Source: Fibrobacter sp. (GTDB lineage Bacteria; Fibrobacterota; Fibrobacteria; Fibrobacterales; Fibrobacteraceae). Taken from it: 50,784 nucleotides of DNA. Of this stretch, positions 39,136-49,756 are shown piece by piece. Under the pieces are notes generated by a model. The model worked only from the letters and a program-made list of their open reading frames with translations, was not told where the DNA came from and did not search any database. Positions within the stretch are counted from its first letter, which is position 1. Each line of letters opens with the position of its first letter. The DNA is taken from NCBI RefSeq assembly GCF_017545445.1, contig NZ_JAFWOM010000062.1:1-50784 (forward strand), read 5' to 3'. Position numbers and translations under genes: made by a program.

Positions 39136-41232
39136 TTAGTACTTCCCGTACTTGTAGCCGTATCCGTCATTATGGCTATGTTCGTACTTGTTGATGACAA
39201 AGCTTGCGTGAGCGTCGTTGTTGCCTTTGAGTAAATGAGCCATGCCTTCCTTGATAGCATCGATGCTGTGTCTGTTGTATTCAATGACCATGACGATTTG
39301 CGAAGCGACACGACAGGCAAGAGCTGCGTCAGTAACGAGCATGATTGGCGGCGTGTCGATGATAATCAAGTCATATTGCTTTTCGAGATTTTCGATCAAG
39401 GATGTATAATGCTTCGAACCTAGCAGCTCCGAGGGGTTGGGAGGCACCTTTCCGCATTGCATTACGAACAGGTTCTTGACTTCGGTAGGTTGAATCACAT
39501 CGTCCAAAGTTGTTTCGCCCAAAAGAATCTGTGAAAGTCCGTTGCCGCGCTTGATTCCGAATTCCTTGTGCAGACGGCCTTTGCGGAGGTCTGCATCGAT
39601 GAGGAGCACTTTTTTGTCAAGTCCCGCATAAAGCGCCGCCAGGTTCACCGAGATGAAACTCTTGCCTACGCCCGGAATAAGGCCACTTACGCCGATAGTG
39701 GGTTTGCAACCTTCTTCCATGCTGAATTCCAGGGAACTGCGTAATGCTCGGAGCGATTCTACGGCTATATCGTCGGGCTCGACCACGGCAAGGGGGCGTA
39801 TTCCTTTGGTGCCGTTGGGATTGCCCTTCGGAACTTTGGCATAGACACTGAACCCTGTTTCACGTTCGATGAAGCTTGCGTCGCGAACGCCGTTGCTGAA
39901 CTTGCTTCTGATAGTTATGATGGCGAAACCGAGAAGCAAGCCCATGAAAAGGGCTACACCGATTATTGTAGTTTTTTTCGGCTTGATGGGCTGAGAAACT
40001 TCTTCCGCAAAGTCGATGATACGGACTGACCCTACTTCGCCGGCGGATACGAGCTTTAACTGCTGAATGTTGTTGAGCATCGTCGTGTACATGTGCTTGC
40101 TCATATCGACTTCGTTTGTCAGCTTCAGCACTTCTTGTTGCGTATTTGGGAGCTTCTTTGTGGCAGCCGTGTTGTTGGCGAGTTCGCGCTTCAGGTTGTT
40201 CTCTTGTTCTTCTAGAGTCTTGATCGTCGGATGCTCCGGCTGGAACAAACGGACGGCGCTCTGTTTCTTTTGTTGCAAGTCCAGCAATTTTTGTTGCAAT
40301 ACGTTGCGTTTTTCCAGGATAATCTGGGTTTCTGCACCGATATCGACTGAACCGACCTTGTTGCGGTAAGTATTGAACTTGAGGAGGGAGCTGTCCATTT
40401 GTGCTTTGACATCCGGGAGCTGTTTTTCCAAAAATTCCAAAGTTTTCTGAGCTTCGGCGTTACGCTGTTCCACGTTTTGACGCAAATACGTAGTCGCTAT
40501 TTCGTTCAGGATTTTTGTCGCTCGATCTGGATAGATGTCCTCGTAGCTGAATTCCAGGATGCCGGTTTTTTTCCCTTTTTCCTTAATGTCGAATGCTTTC
40601 TTGAATGCCGCTATTGCATCAAGACGATCCAGTTTGAAAAGTTCGAATTTTTGTCCAGCAACAGCATCCATGCGGTGGATGCAGATGGTGGCTGTATCCC
40701 CTGCGTATGGGAAATGATATGTCGTACCGACACTTCCCGACAGAACGATTTTTTTGTTGTGGTCGTACAATTGGAATGACGTACTATCGACAGCTTCAGC
40801 AATCCAAGGAACGATTTTTTCGTCTTGGGGAACGAGGCTCCAAGGCACCTCGTATCGGCTGAGTTCCATGCGGCCTTCTCGATGGAGCAGACGATCAAGG
40901 CTGTTTACAGGAATCGCCCTGTATTGCAGGTGCATCTTTTCGATGGTTTCTCCAATAATGTGTCTGCTTTTAATCAGCTCGATTTCTGTTGCTGCTGGAC
41001 TCGAGGTGGCGAATAAGCTAGGGAGGCCTCCCAACATGCCTACGCTCTTGTTGCTCTTGGATTCGATTTGGAGCAATGCATCGACTTTATAGACGGGACG
41101 AATCCAAAAGGCTACAAACACGCCGATAATTCCTGCAAGGAATATGCAAGGAACCATGATTCGCCAGTTCTTAGCCAGATCCTTCAATAAGTCAAAAAGG
41201 TCTGTTTCTTCTTTTTTCTTGGATGATGCCAT
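39136..41232 (-). CDS. wzc: Polysaccharide co-polymerase and tyrosine autokinase (Wzc-type)
   Basis: A 698-residue inner-membrane protein controlling chain length and export. A helix at about residues 30-50 and a second at about 425-445 (GVALFMGLLLGFAII) frame a periplasmic Wzz domain with long coiled coils. The cytoplasmic BY-kinase domain has Walker A GLIPGVGKS, Walker A' LLIDADLRKG and Walker B LIIIDTPP, and ends in a Tyr-rich cluster (YEHSHNDGYGYKYGKY). First gene of the seven-gene - strand operon. A TAACTTA box lies about 40 nt upstream. No separate phosphatase (Wzb) or Wza-type export channel gene is found in the window. Confidence 0.94.
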   Translation of the reverse strand: MASSKKKEETDLFDLLKDLAKNWRIMVPCIFLAGIIGVFVAFWIRPVYKVDALLQIESKSNKSVGMLGGLPSLFATSSPAATEIELIKSRHIIGETIEKMHLQYRAIPVNSLDRLLHREGRMELSRYEVPWSLVPQDEKIVPWIAEAVDSTSFQLYDHNKKIVLSGSVGTTYHFPYAGDTATICIHRMDAVAGQKFELFKLDRLDAIAAFKKAFDIKEKGKKTGILEFSYEDIYPDRATKILNEIATTYLRQNVEQRNAEAQKTLEFLEKQLPDVKAQMDSSLLKFNTYRNKVGSVDIGAETQIILEKRNVLQQKLLDLQQKKQSAVRLFQPEHPTIKTLEEQENNLKRELANNTAATKKLPNTQQEVLKLTNEVDMSKHMYTTMLNNIQQLKLVSAGEVGSVRIIDFAEEVSQPIKPKKTTIIGVALFMGLLLGFAIITIRSKFSNGVRDASFIERETGFSVYAKVPKGNPNGTKGIRPLAVVEPDDIAVESLRALRSSLEFSMEEGCKPTIGVSGLIPGVGKSFISVNLAALYAGLDKKVLLIDADLRKGRLHKEFGIKRGNGLSQILLGETTLDDVIQPTEVKNLFVMQCGKVPPNPSELLGSKHYTSLIENLEKQYDLIIIDTPPIMLVTDAALACRVASQIVMVIEYNRHSIDAIKEGMAHLLKGNNDAHASFVINKYEHSHNDGYGYKYGKY

Positions 41233-41356
41233 GTAATATACCTTCGATATCCAGATTACCGATACTAAGTTAGAAAAATAAAGGCATATGGAATGAGGTA
41301 TTTTTGAGCATTGGCTTCTTATTGTCGGCTTTTTCCTCGTGCGGATAGTGCTTGGC

Positions 41357-43624
41357 TCATTCTTTCTCTTTGGCTTTGCATTTTCCTTGGTCGATTAATT
41401 CGTATGTACAGGCAAATCCTGCATCTATTTCCTTTTGAGTGGCTAGTCTAAACGATTCTGCTTCGCAAACGTAAGTGTTTTTCTTTCCGACAACGATTTG
41501 ACCTTCGATATCCCAGGTGCATATCGTCGGGAATGCGTCGATATCAATGTCTGAGGCGACATACCATTCATAGGCGGGATAGGTCGGTTCTTCATAAGTG
41601 TATCTACTTCGGCAGATGTATGTTGCTTTTTTAGTGCTGTCTATTGAAATCAGGTATGACAATTGATAGTAGTTTTCGTAGCGTTCATATATGCTTTCAG
41701 TTCCTACTTTTATGGAGGGCCCTTCTTTCATTGTACCGTAAAGGTCTTTAGTGCATCCGCCGAAACCTAATGCGCATGCGGACGCGTGGGCGATATTTCC
41801 CGATACGTAGCAACGTTTTTGACATTGGTTTTCAAAGAAATCGATGTTTTCTTGTTTGCAATTTATGCACTTTTTCTTTGCAGGAGTAAAGTTGCCCCAA
41901 TAAGCATTACTTTTTTTGCTGTTTTCATCATCACTTGAATTATTGCATATGGAGTTATAGTCGCGATATTCTAGTTGTTCCCAAAAGAATGTTGTGTTAC
42001 TGTAATTTTTTCTGCAAATGTAATAACCTGGAAGATAAGTAGGATCACCACATTCACTGGAGTGAAATTCCTCTATACATGCATTTATTCTGGGTTCAAT
42101 CAAATCTTGCATTTTACGTTCTTCGGCGTATCCAAAAAAGCCTACAGTTTTTTCGTTACACAATCCAAGCGAGGCTTCAGGGAGCGTTGCTACTCGCCAT
42201 TTCTTGTTGTCGAAAATATAAATGATGTCCGTTATGTTGCCTTTGCGGATAGCGCCTTCTGTCGTATCTTTCCAGTTTTGAAAGTCTTTCTCGAATACAA
42301 GTCCTTTTTCCTTGATTGTTTCATAATCGTTCATGGAAATCCATTCTTTGCCGTCGCAAATGTACCATTGATTGTCGGAATCCTGTTCTGCGTCGTTTTT
42401 GCGAAGTTTCGTGCATCCACTTAATCCAATCTTACAATTTGTTTTATTGATTTTGATCCATAAACTGTCTTCATAGACGTAGCAGACGGAATATTCCTTG
42501 TCCCAGTAGAGATCCCCTTCGCTTGCAGTTGTGTCAATGTGTAATGTATCGGGGTAAATTTCCTCTTTTTTTGCAATCGTCCAAATTTGGGCTTTGCAAA
42601 TGAAGTAAATATTTGCATGTCCGCTTATAGGATTGTTGTTCTTTTTGACTTCGTTTTCTCTTTTTTTTGTACAATTTCCAATGCCATATTTTTGTTGCCA
42701 GAAGTTGTCCATATATTTTACGAACGAATAATTATCAATAGGGAAGAGTAATCCTTTTTCAAAGAGGCTCCAGAATTTGTTGTCTCGTTCATATGCCCAG
42801 TCGGCAATTTTTGTGATTGTTTTTTCGTCGTCCCAAGTGCCGTCTTTTTCGATATCCGAGATGTAGGCCGTCAAGAGGTCTTTTACGCCTCTATTTGAGA
42901 GATCGCCTTGCATCAAGGCTGATATGGTGATTAAAGCCGAGCTTTTTTTGTCTTCTACAAAAATATCCAATTCCTCGGTAGCTCCCAAATCCTCGTCGAT
43001 GCCGAATGATTTTAGAACTTCCGTCTCGGCTTGTTTTTGTGCTTTGGCTACGGTCATGTTCTTTTTTGTGACCAAATACAGTGCGCGTTTATGGGCTAGG
43101 TGGGTGAGGATGTTTATGTTTGTTTTTGGGGTACTTAAATCGGCAACTGCATACAAAGTTGTTTTATTTGCGGTCTTTTCTACTGTACAAATATCGAGTA
43201 AATTGCCCTCTACTTTAAGCAATGCGTATTGTGATTTGAAATCTTTTATTTTTATCGAAAATTCACCGCGGTCATTTGTGGTTTTTGATTTGATACTGTT
43301 ACCTGTTGTTTCGAAATTTTCGTCAAGTTCATAAACAGAAACAGTTGCTCCTTTTTCAAAAGGCCCTTGCGCCATCCCCGAAATGGTCGTGCTGATAAGT
43401 TTTGGGGGATTTTCTGTATTTTTTTCTGATTTTTTGCTGGAACTGCTGGATGATTTGTTTTTTTCGCTACTGCTCGATGATTTGGAGCTTTTGTTGGCTT
43501 TTTCGCTGGAACTGCTAGAGAGTTCGGAATCCTCGTTGAACTCGTTGGCGGAACTGCTGGAATCATCCCCGCAGGAAACGAGGATAAAAGAAAGGAGAAA
43601 TGAAAGAATGGCTAAGTTTTTCAT
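41357..43624 (-). CDS. Ser-rich repeat-bearing lipoprotein, downstream tandem copy
   Basis: A 755-residue lipoprotein typical of Fibrobacter but of unknown function. The lipobox is LVSC at residues 15-18. A poly-Ser/Lys linker (about residues 20-75) leads to a carboxypeptidase-regulatory-like beta domain (about 80-180; [20 protein letters not shown]). The rest has Cys-containing repeats, each with G-C-T/N-K, YxC and W (for example GLSGCTKLR, YICDGKEW, GFGGCTKDL, YVCEAESFRLAT). The ATG at 43624 follows AAAGGAAAA and overlaps the stop of the upstream copy (ATGA). A longer frame upstream lies wholly inside that copy and is rejected. The two genes are translationally coupled. Confidence 0.82.
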   Translation of the reverse strand: MKNLAILSFLLSFILVSCGDDSSSSANEFNEDSELSSSSSEKANKSSKSSSSSEKNKSSSSSSKKSEKNTENPPKLISTTISGMAQGPFEKGATVSVYELDENFETTGNSIKSKTTNDRGEFSIKIKDFKSQYALLKVEGNLLDICTVEKTANKTTLYAVADLSTPKTNINILTHLAHKRALYLVTKKNMTVAKAQKQAETEVLKSFGIDEDLGATEELDIFVEDKKSSALITISALMQGDLSNRGVKDLLTAYISDIEKDGTWDDEKTITKIADWAYERDNKFWSLFEKGLLFPIDNYSFVKYMDNFWQQKYGIGNCTKKRENEVKKNNNPISGHANIYFICKAQIWTIAKKEEIYPDTLHIDTTASEGDLYWDKEYSVCYVYEDSLWIKINKTNCKIGLSGCTKLRKNDAEQDSDNQWYICDGKEWISMNDYETIKEKGLVFEKDFQNWKDTTEGAIRKGNITDIIYIFDNKKWRVATLPEASLGLCNEKTVGFFGYAEERKMQDLIEPRINACIEEFHSSECGDPTYLPGYYICRKNYSNTTFFWEQLEYRDYNSICNNSSDDENSKKSNAYWGNFTPAKKKCINCKQENIDFFENQCQKRCYVSGNIAHASACALGFGGCTKDLYGTMKEGPSIKVGTESIYERYENYYQLSYLISIDSTKKATYICRSRYTYEEPTYPAYEWYVASDIDIDAFPTICTWDIEGQIVVGKKNTYVCEAESFRLATQKEIDAGFACTYELIDQGKCKAKEKE

Positions 43625-46053
43625 GTTTTCCTTTTGTTGTTGACTACGTTTGATAGGGCTGTTGAATCCATACTTACTTTTTTTTGCTTGGTGCGGCATT
43701 TCTCCACAAGGCGCATGTATTCTGTACAGGTCATCCCTGTTTCTTTTTCCAGTTCAGAGCTACATTTTTCTAAAACGTACATGTTATATTCTGTACATGC
43801 AATTCCCACTTCTATTTCCTCTTGAGTGGCTAATCTAAACCCGTCAAGGTCGCAAACGTACTTGTTGTTATTTTTTCCCGAAATGAGAATGCCCCACCAA
43901 TTATCACATAGCTTGGGTGCTAATTCGATGTCGATATCCGAGGCGATATACCATTCCGTGGGAAATTCATCTAAACCTTCAGAATAAGGATATCTGCAAA
44001 TGTACGGTCTTTTTTTTATGCTGTCTATTGATGTCACGTATGAATACATAATGTAGAGTTCATAACCTAAATAATCGCTAGAAACTTCTGCCTTAAAGAC
44101 GGGGCCTTCTTTTATTGTACCGAAGCGGGACTCAGTACATCCACCGAAGCCTAATGCGCATTCTGATGCGTGACCTATACGCCAACCATTACCTATTTTC
44201 TGCACACCAAGATAGTATCGATTCGTTCCATCGTGTACATAGCAGCGTTTTTTGCAGATGTTCTCCAAATAATCAATGTTCTCTTGTTTGCAATTTATAC
44301 ATTTTTTCTTTATGGGTTCTATGCTACCCCAATGGGCGTCGCCTTCTTTGCTGTTTGCATAATAGCTGGAATCATTGCATAGATGGTTGTAGTAGCTGAC
44401 GCCTAATCCACTCCAATAAAATTTCTTATCGTAATTTTTTTTGCAAATGTAATAGCCCGGACTGTAAGTAGCATTAGGACATTCATCGGAGTTTTTCTTA
44501 CATTCGAACCATGTGGGGGGAATAAAATTTTGCCATATGCGCATTTCCACATATCCAAAAATGTTTTCAGTTTTTTCGTTACACCCTCCAAGAGAAGCTT
44601 CTGGGAGCGTTGCTACACGCCATTGTTTATTGTCGAAAATGTAGATGACGTCCGTTATGTTGCCTTTGCGAATAGCGCCTTCTGTCGTATCTTTCCAACC
44701 TAAAGTATCTGATTCGTTCTCGATATTCATCTCCGGGTTGATGGAATCTATTGGAACGCTAACCCACATCCAGGCCTTGTTTTGGCAAATATAATACCCA
44801 TCCGAATGGTATATTTTTTTTGTTTCACGTTTTTTTGTACAGCCTCCAAAACCAGATCCGCATTCGTTTGATTCTCCATCGCGCCAAGTCGTGTCATCGT
44901 AAACTTCACATGATTTACTTTTTCCATATCCGTTGGGATTAACCCATGTAACCCAACGGGTATCTCCATCATTTGCTGGGTCATTGTCCAATATCCATTT
45001 GTTGGAACGGCAAATGAAATGCCTAAAATTACTTAATTCGTTTCCATTTCCCCTGATTTCGTTTTGATTTTTGTCGGAGCATTCCCCAAGGGAATAATTT
45101 TGTTGCCAAAAGTTTTCTACGTATTTTTCAAATGCTGATAAGTCAACGGTTTGGTTCCATTTTTTTATATAACCCTTGACTTTGTCGAATCCTGTGTTCA
45201 GACTCACGTTGCTTGCCCAATCGGCAATTTCTGTTTTTGTCTGTTCGTTGTCCCAGGTTCCATATTTTTCAATATCTGATACAAAATCTGTCAAGCGGTC
45301 GTTAAGTTTTGCTTTGAGTAGATTGCCTTGAATGAGTGCTGATATGGCAAGCAGGGCTGCGCTTTGTTTGTTTTTCCCAAAAATGTCAATGTTTTCAGCA
45401 TCATCGAATCCGTCGTTTTCAATATCGAATGCTCTTAAAACTTCAGTTTCTGCTTGCATTGAGGCTTTGTCTACGGATTTGTCCTTTTTTGTGACCAAAT
45501 ACAGAATTCGTTTGTGCGATAAATGGGTAAGGAAGTTTATATTGATTTTGTCGTATTTGTTTAAATCTGTAAAGGCATACAATGTGATACTGTCGGCTGA
45601 TTTTGCTCCAGTAATGTTGTCGATGTAGCGACCATTCACTTTAAACAATGCATATTGTGATTTGAAATCTTTTATTTTTATCGAAAATGCACCACTATCG
45701 TTTGAGGTTTTTGAATCGATATGGACTCCCGTTTCTTCGAAGTTCTCATCAAGTTCATAAACAGAAACTGTCGCCCCTTTTTCAAAAGGCCCTTGCGCCA
45801 TCCCGGAAATGGTCTTGTTGATGAGCTTTGGGGGATTTTCTGTATTTTTTTCGGATTTTTCGCTGGAACTGCTGGAGGACTTGTTTTTTACACTGGAACT
45901 ACTAGAGGATTTGGAGCTTTTGTTTGCTTTGCTGCTGGAACTGTTGAAGATTTCGGCTTCTTCGTTGGAATCGCCTGCGGAACTGCCGGAATCATCCCCG
46001 CAGGAAACGAGGATAAAAGAAAGGAGAAATGAAAGAATGGCTAAGTTTTTCAT
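43621..46053 (-). CDS. Ser-rich repeat-bearing lipoprotein, upstream tandem copy
   Basis: An 810-residue paralogue of the downstream gene, similar over its length. The first 60-65 bp after the ATG (signal peptide and lipobox LVSC) are identical in DNA to those of the next gene, while the rest has diverged, which suggests gene conversion or a constrained signal. It has the Ser/Lys linker, the beta domain [20 protein letters not shown], two Cys-repeat modules ([22 protein letters not shown]), the shared [19 protein letters not shown] and a C-terminal extra of about 45 residues ([11 protein letters not shown]). AAAGGAAT precedes the ATG at 46053. It is divergent from the sppA-like gene with a 54-nt spacer. 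Surface function not known; possibly adhesion or carbohydrate contact. Confidence 0.82.
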   Translation of the reverse strand: MKNLAILSFLLSFILVSCGDDSGSSAGDSNEEAEIFNSSSSKANKSSKSSSSSSVKNKSSSSSSEKSEKNTENPPKLINKTISGMAQGPFEKGATVSVYELDENFEETGVHIDSKTSNDSGAFSIKIKDFKSQYALFKVNGRYIDNITGAKSADSITLYAFTDLNKYDKININFLTHLSHKRILYLVTKKDKSVDKASMQAETEVLRAFDIENDGFDDAENIDIFGKNKQSAALLAISALIQGNLLKAKLNDRLTDFVSDIEKYGTWDNEQTKTEIADWASNVSLNTGFDKVKGYIKKWNQTVDLSAFEKYVENFWQQNYSLGECSDKNQNEIRGNGNELSNFRHFICRSNKWILDNDPANDGDTRWVTWVNPNGYGKSKSCEVYDDTTWRDGESNECGSGFGGCTKKRETKKIYHSDGYYICQNKAWMWVSVPIDSINPEMNIENESDTLGWKDTTEGAIRKGNITDVIYIFDNKQWRVATLPEASLGGCNEKTENIFGYVEMRIWQNFIPPTWFECKKNSDECPNATYSPGYYICKKNYDKKFYWSGLGVSYYNHLCNDSSYYANSKEGDAHWGSIEPIKKKCINCKQENIDYLENICKKRCYVHDGTNRYYLGVQKIGNGWRIGHASECALGFGGCTESRFGTIKEGPVFKAEVSSDYLGYELYIMYSYVTSIDSIKKRPYICRYPYSEGLDEFPTEWYIASDIDIELAPKLCDNWWGILISGKNNNKYVCDLDGFRLATQEEIEVGIACTEYNMYVLEKCSSELEKETGMTCTEYMRLVEKCRTKQKKVSMDSTALSNVVNNKRKT

Positions 46054-46107
46054 GGTTTATTCCTTTCCCAAATTCCACCTTCTTTTAAATTTACTAAAAT
46101 ATTTACG

Positions 46108-48420
46108 ATGAAGATAAATTTTTTTGCATTTCCAACATTTGCTGTTGCGTTTATCGCATTTTCCGTGCTGTCCTACGCTTATCTTCCCGGTGAATCCGGT
46201 TTTGTTTCGCTCGAAGGGGCGCATGGCGTTTTCGGGAACCCGGCTGGACTTTCCGCCTTGGACTCCAAAGGGGCGCTTGCCTCGTACTATTTCGATGACG
46301 GCATTACCGAATTCCGCGTGGGCGGCAATTTGGACCGCATCGGGGCGGGTTTCGAGTACCGCTTTGACGGCAAGGGGATGGACGAATCGCGTTGGAACTT
46401 GACGCATGGCTTTCCGCTTTTTGACCGCAGCGTTTTTTGGGGAAATCGCATTGAAGCATTTCGCAGTGCCGATTTCGGAGGGACGGAATGGACTTATTCT
46501 CCGGGCATTTTGATTCGGCCTTTCCGTTCGCTTTCTTTAGGTTATTCGTGCGAAAACCTCCTGTACCTGGGGCCACAATCCATGAAACGTGTCCACAATG
46601 CGGGCGCGACGATTCGCTTGGGCGATTTTTTCAGCGCGAGCTACGATGTCGAAGATTGGAAGGAACATCGATTGCTTTTTGAACTTGGCCTTTACGGCAT
46701 GCGTTTCGGGTTCAAAATGCCAATTCACGGCGATGATGACGAATACACGCTGACGCTTTCCACGTCGTTTGGCGGGTACTTGGATGCGTCTCTTCGCGTG
46801 TATGACGATTTTTTGCCGAAGGGCGGAAGCATCGGGTTCCATGCGGCACGAAATCCGCGGGCGTCGCGTTCGGCACAGATAGTCCGTGTGCCTTTGAACA
46901 TGACGGTGAGCGAAGTCGAGAAGAACATGCCTTTTATTGCACCGTCATCTATCGGACTCATGAAAGTGCGTAACTTGTTCGAACATTTGTTGCGTGACCC
47001 AGCGGCGGGGCTTGTAGTGCTTGACTTTTCGGGCTATCAAGGGAACTTGGCCATTTCCGAAGAAATCAACCGTTACGTACAAAAGTTAAAGAAACGTGGC
47101 GGCATGGTGATTGCCTACATGGATGACGTTCGCCCGGCTGTACTCTTTGCGGCATCAAGCGTGGATCGCGTTGTCGTGGAACCGTCGGCGCATTTCACTT
47201 GGCTCGGTCTTGGCGGTGGTTTTACGTTCTACAAGGGATTTTTCGATAAACTCGGTGTCAAGGTTGAATTTTTGCGTCATGGGGCGTTCAAGTCGGCAGT
47301 GGAGCCTTATACGGCGGATTCCATGTCGGTGAATGCCCGTACTAATGTGGGAACGCTTTACAAGGATATCTGGGAAATCGTGCGGATGCATGTCGCTTCT
47401 CGAATGAAGGGGGAGCCTTCCGCAAATGTCGATTTGCTGGATTCGCTTGCGCAAAAGCCGGTGATTACGGCAATCGGGGCGAAAAAGGCGGGCCTTGTAG
47501 ATACGCTGCTTTATATCGACCAGGTACCGTCTTATGCGTTAAAGACATTCTTTGATATAGATGCTCCGTATGCACATTTTAGGACGTGGTCGCCATCGAA
47601 TACAAAAATTTTTGACGAAAGTTGGAGCCACCGTGCAAAGGTTGCTTTCTTGAACATCAACGGGTCCATTGATGACCGTATGGAACGTTCTGTTGTTGAA
47701 AATTTGCGGAAAGTTCCGTCGATGGGCGTGAAGGCTTTGCTTTTGCGGATATCTTCGCCGGGCGGGAGCGCAATTGCGTCCGATAAAATTTGGGGGGCTC
47801 TCAAAAGTTTGAAAAAGTTCGAGATTCCCATTGTGGCGAGTATCGGGAGTAGCGGAACATCAGGAGCGTATTATATTGCTTGTGGTGCCGACAAGATTAT
47901 CGCGGAACCGTTCTCCATTGTCGGGAGCATCGGCATTTATGGCGGAAAAATTGATGCGTCCGGCTTGATGGGTAAGCTTGGCTTGCGCAATGAACCGGTG
48001 AAGACAAACGATTATGCGGATGCCCGTTCTTTCGCACGCCCGTGGACAGATACGGAAAAGGCTGCATTGCAAGAGTACATGGATGATTTTTATAACCGCT
48101 TTACCGGAGTGGTTTCGCAAGCGACTGGAATTCCGCAGGTCGTTGTGGATACGGCGTATGGCGGTGGTCGCGTGATGGTCGGCTGGAAGGCGAAAGAGGC
48201 TGGACTTGTGCAAGGCTTGGGCGGTTTAGACGATGCGTTGAACGAAGTCCGCACGATGGCTAAAATTCCGAAATCAACCGAAATCGAACTCTTGCAATTG
48301 AACACGGACGATTCTTTTGTGGTGCCGCTATTGAATGCGAAAACGCTCGGAGATTTCCTTCGCGACATCGAACGCACGCAGTTCTGGGCCATTGAACCTG
48401 CTTTAGTTGAAGGTTTTTAG
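46108..48420 (+). CDS. sppA: SppA-type protease with N-terminal outer-membrane barrel-like domain
   Basis: A 770-residue exported protein. After a signal peptide (about residues 1-24), residues about 25-255 look like an outer-membrane beta barrel; [17 protein letters not shown] recalls the NPAGLA motif of PorV/UPF0164-type barrels. From about residue 285 there are two SppA repeats. The first keeps the general-base Lys395 in GAFKSAVEP, the second the nucleophile Ser585 in [15 protein letters not shown], followed by [11 protein letters not shown]. SppA normally degrades cleaved signal peptides in the inner membrane and has no such barrel. The fusion suggests an outer-membrane or surface protease. 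It starts 54 nt from the divergent lipoprotein pair and is followed by repeats. Confidence 0.88.
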   Translation: MKINFFAFPTFAVAFIAFSVLSYAYLPGESGFVSLEGAHGVFGNPAGLSALDSKGALASYYFDDGITEFRVGGNLDRIGAGFEYRFDGKGMDESRWNLTHGFPLFDRSVFWGNRIEAFRSADFGGTEWTYSPGILIRPFRSLSLGYSCENLLYLGPQSMKRVHNAGATIRLGDFFSASYDVEDWKEHRLLFELGLYGMRFGFKMPIHGDDDEYTLTLSTSFGGYLDASLRVYDDFLPKGGSIGFHAARNPRASRSAQIVRVPLNMTVSEVEKNMPFIAPSSIGLMKVRNLFEHLLRDPAAGLVVLDFSGYQGNLAISEEINRYVQKLKKRGGMVIAYMDDVRPAVLFAASSVDRVVVEPSAHFTWLGLGGGFTFYKGFFDKLGVKVEFLRHGAFKSAVEPYTADSMSVNARTNVGTLYKDIWEIVRMHVASRMKGEPSANVDLLDSLAQKPVITAIGAKKAGLVDTLLYIDQVPSYALKTFFDIDAPYAHFRTWSPSNTKIFDESWSHRAKVAFLNINGSIDDRMERSVVENLRKVPSMGVKALLLRISSPGGSAIASDKIWGALKSLKKFEIPIVASIGSSGTSGAYYIACGADKIIAEPFSIVGSIGIYGGKIDASGLMGKLGLRNEPVKTNDYADARSFARPWTDTEKAALQEYMDDFYNRFTGVVSQATGIPQVVVDTAYGGGRVMVGWKAKEAGLVQGLGGLDDALNEVRTMAKIPKSTEIELLQLNTDDSFVVPLLNAKTLGDFLRDIERTQFWAIEPALVEGF

Positions 48421-48596
48421 TCAATGGTCAGTAGCTATGTTGTTCTCGCGGATTTTGTCATCCTCGACCGTTTAAAGATGTCATCCCGGCCTCAGTGCCG
48501 GGATCGGTATTTGAACGATGTGCCGCCCCCATACCCAACTACTAATGACTAATAACTAATGACCAATGACCAACTACTAATACCTAACTCCTAATT
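48421..48596. repeat. Repeat cluster with GC-rich hairpin and heptads
   Basis: Heptads of the TGGTCAGTAG type (48421-48433) directly after the sppA stop, then ATCCCGGC (48483-48490) - ctcagt - GCCGGGAT (48497-48504), then heptads CTAATGA/CCAATGA (48535-48590) up to the next ATG. The hairpin has no T run. The core hairpin recurs twice at 49,869-49,955. Confidence 0.8.
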
Positions 48597-49652
48597 ATGT
48601 TTGAAATTGCTTTAACTGTCTTTTGTTGCCTTGCTGCTTCGGCGTTCTGCTCCGTGACCGAAGCCTCGTTCTATAGCGTTCCGCCTTCGACGGTGGAAGT
48701 GCTTGAAAAACAGAAAAAATTTACAGCACGTTATCTGAAACACGTGAAGGACAATATCGACCGCTACATCGCATCCGTGCTTGTGGTGAATACCGTCGCG
48801 AATACGGTGGGCGCGTCGTTGGCGACTGCCTTGGCGGTGAAACGTTTGTCGCCTTCGGCGGCGATGATGCTTCCGGTTGTGCTCACGATTCTCATTTTGC
48901 TCTTTGGCGAAATCACCCCGAAAACGCTTGGCGTAAAGCAGGCGAAAATCTGCGCTCCGCTTGTTGCCGTGCCGTTTTACTACATCACGAAAATTCTCGG
49001 CTGGACGGGAATCATCTGGCTTTGCCTCACGCTTACCAAGCACTGGACGCGAGAAGATAAAGAAAAGAAAGACGTGAGCATAGAAGACATCAACAGTCTT
49101 GTGAACCTCGGCCTCCGCGAAGATGTGATTGACGGCCAGCAGGCGCTTGTCATCAAGAACATTTTATCGCTCAAGTCGCTCCCGGTGCGTCGCGTGATGA
49201 CTCCGCGTCAGGTCGTCTTTTCGCTTTCGGCAGATAGCACCATCGGCGAGACGCTTGACGAACGCGGCAACTGGCCTTTTTCGCGTGTCCCGCTCTATGA
49301 CAACAATAAGGACAACTGGATTGGCATTGTGCTTCGCCGTGACGCTTACAACAAACTCGCCGAAGGCAAACGCGATGTGAAACTCCGACAGCTCATGCGT
49401 CCGATGCAGCTCGTGCCCGACAGCCTCATGACGGACAAACTCTTGCTTCGATTCCTCAAACAGCGTGGCCACATGGTAGGCGTCGTTGACGAATTTGGGG
49501 CTATCGCCGGCATCGCAAGCCTCGAAGACGTCCTCGAAGAAATCCTCGGCCGCGAAATCGTCGATGAGTTCGATGTCGCCGTGAACCTCCAGGAAACCGC
49601 CCGCCGCAAGTCCAAAGCTCTAGCGTTCATGCGGAAAAATAGTAGGCAGTAG
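48597..49652 (+). CDS. CNNM/CorC-type membrane protein with CBS pair
   Basis: A 351-residue membrane protein of the hemolysin-C/CorC/CNNM group, several of which move or regulate Mg2+ or other divalent cations. The N-terminal CNNM (DUF21) region has about four helices (SVTEASFYS, NTVANTVGASLATALA, LLFGEITPKTLGVKQA). The cytoplasmic part has EDINSLVNLG, IKNILSLKSLPVRRVMTPR and the paired CBS domains (FSRVPLYDNNKDNWIGIVLRR split around the Tyr, and VGVVDEFGAIAGIASLEDVLEEILGRE). There is no C-terminal CorC_HlyC domain; the protein ends 30 residues after the CBS pair. C-ending codons are frequent. The start lies immediately after a heptad array. Confidence 0.9.
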   Translation: MFEIALTVFCCLAASAFCSVTEASFYSVPPSTVEVLEKQKKFTARYLKHVKDNIDRYIASVLVVNTVANTVGASLATALAVKRLSPSAAMMLPVVLTILILLFGEITPKTLGVKQAKICAPLVAVPFYYITKILGWTGIIWLCLTLTKHWTREDKEKKDVSIEDINSLVNLGLREDVIDGQQALVIKNILSLKSLPVRRVMTPRQVVFSLSADSTIGETLDERGNWPFSRVPLYDNNKDNWIGIVLRRDAYNKLAEGKRDVKLRQLMRPMQLVPDSLMTDKLLLRFLKQRGHMVGVVDEFGAIAGIASLEDVLEEILGREIVDEFDVAVNLQETARRKSKALAFMRKNSRQ

Positions 49653-49750
49653 GACTTTGAGGTATGAGGTCGTCCGCTGTCGCGGACTTTGAGGTATGAG
49701 GTCGGCACTCCGTGCCTTTGAGGGGTGGAGGTGTTGTAGGAAGTAGACAG
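49641..49750. repeat. Heptads plus phrase-hairpin elements
   Basis: AGTAGGC/AGTAGGA heptads (reverse orientation to those at 1-130) begin within the gene's stop region. Then CTTTGAGGTATGAGGTCG alternates with two perfect hairpins, GTCCGC-tgtc-GCGGAC and GGCAC-tcc-GTGCC. Further heptads lie at 49,735-49,750. No coding potential seen. Confidence 0.8.
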
Positions 49751-49756
49751 TAAAAT

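Noticed and set aside
48483..48504. Rho-independent terminator after sppA
   Set aside because: The hairpin is strong but lacks a T run and recurs as part of a dispersed repeat, so it is better called a REP-like element.
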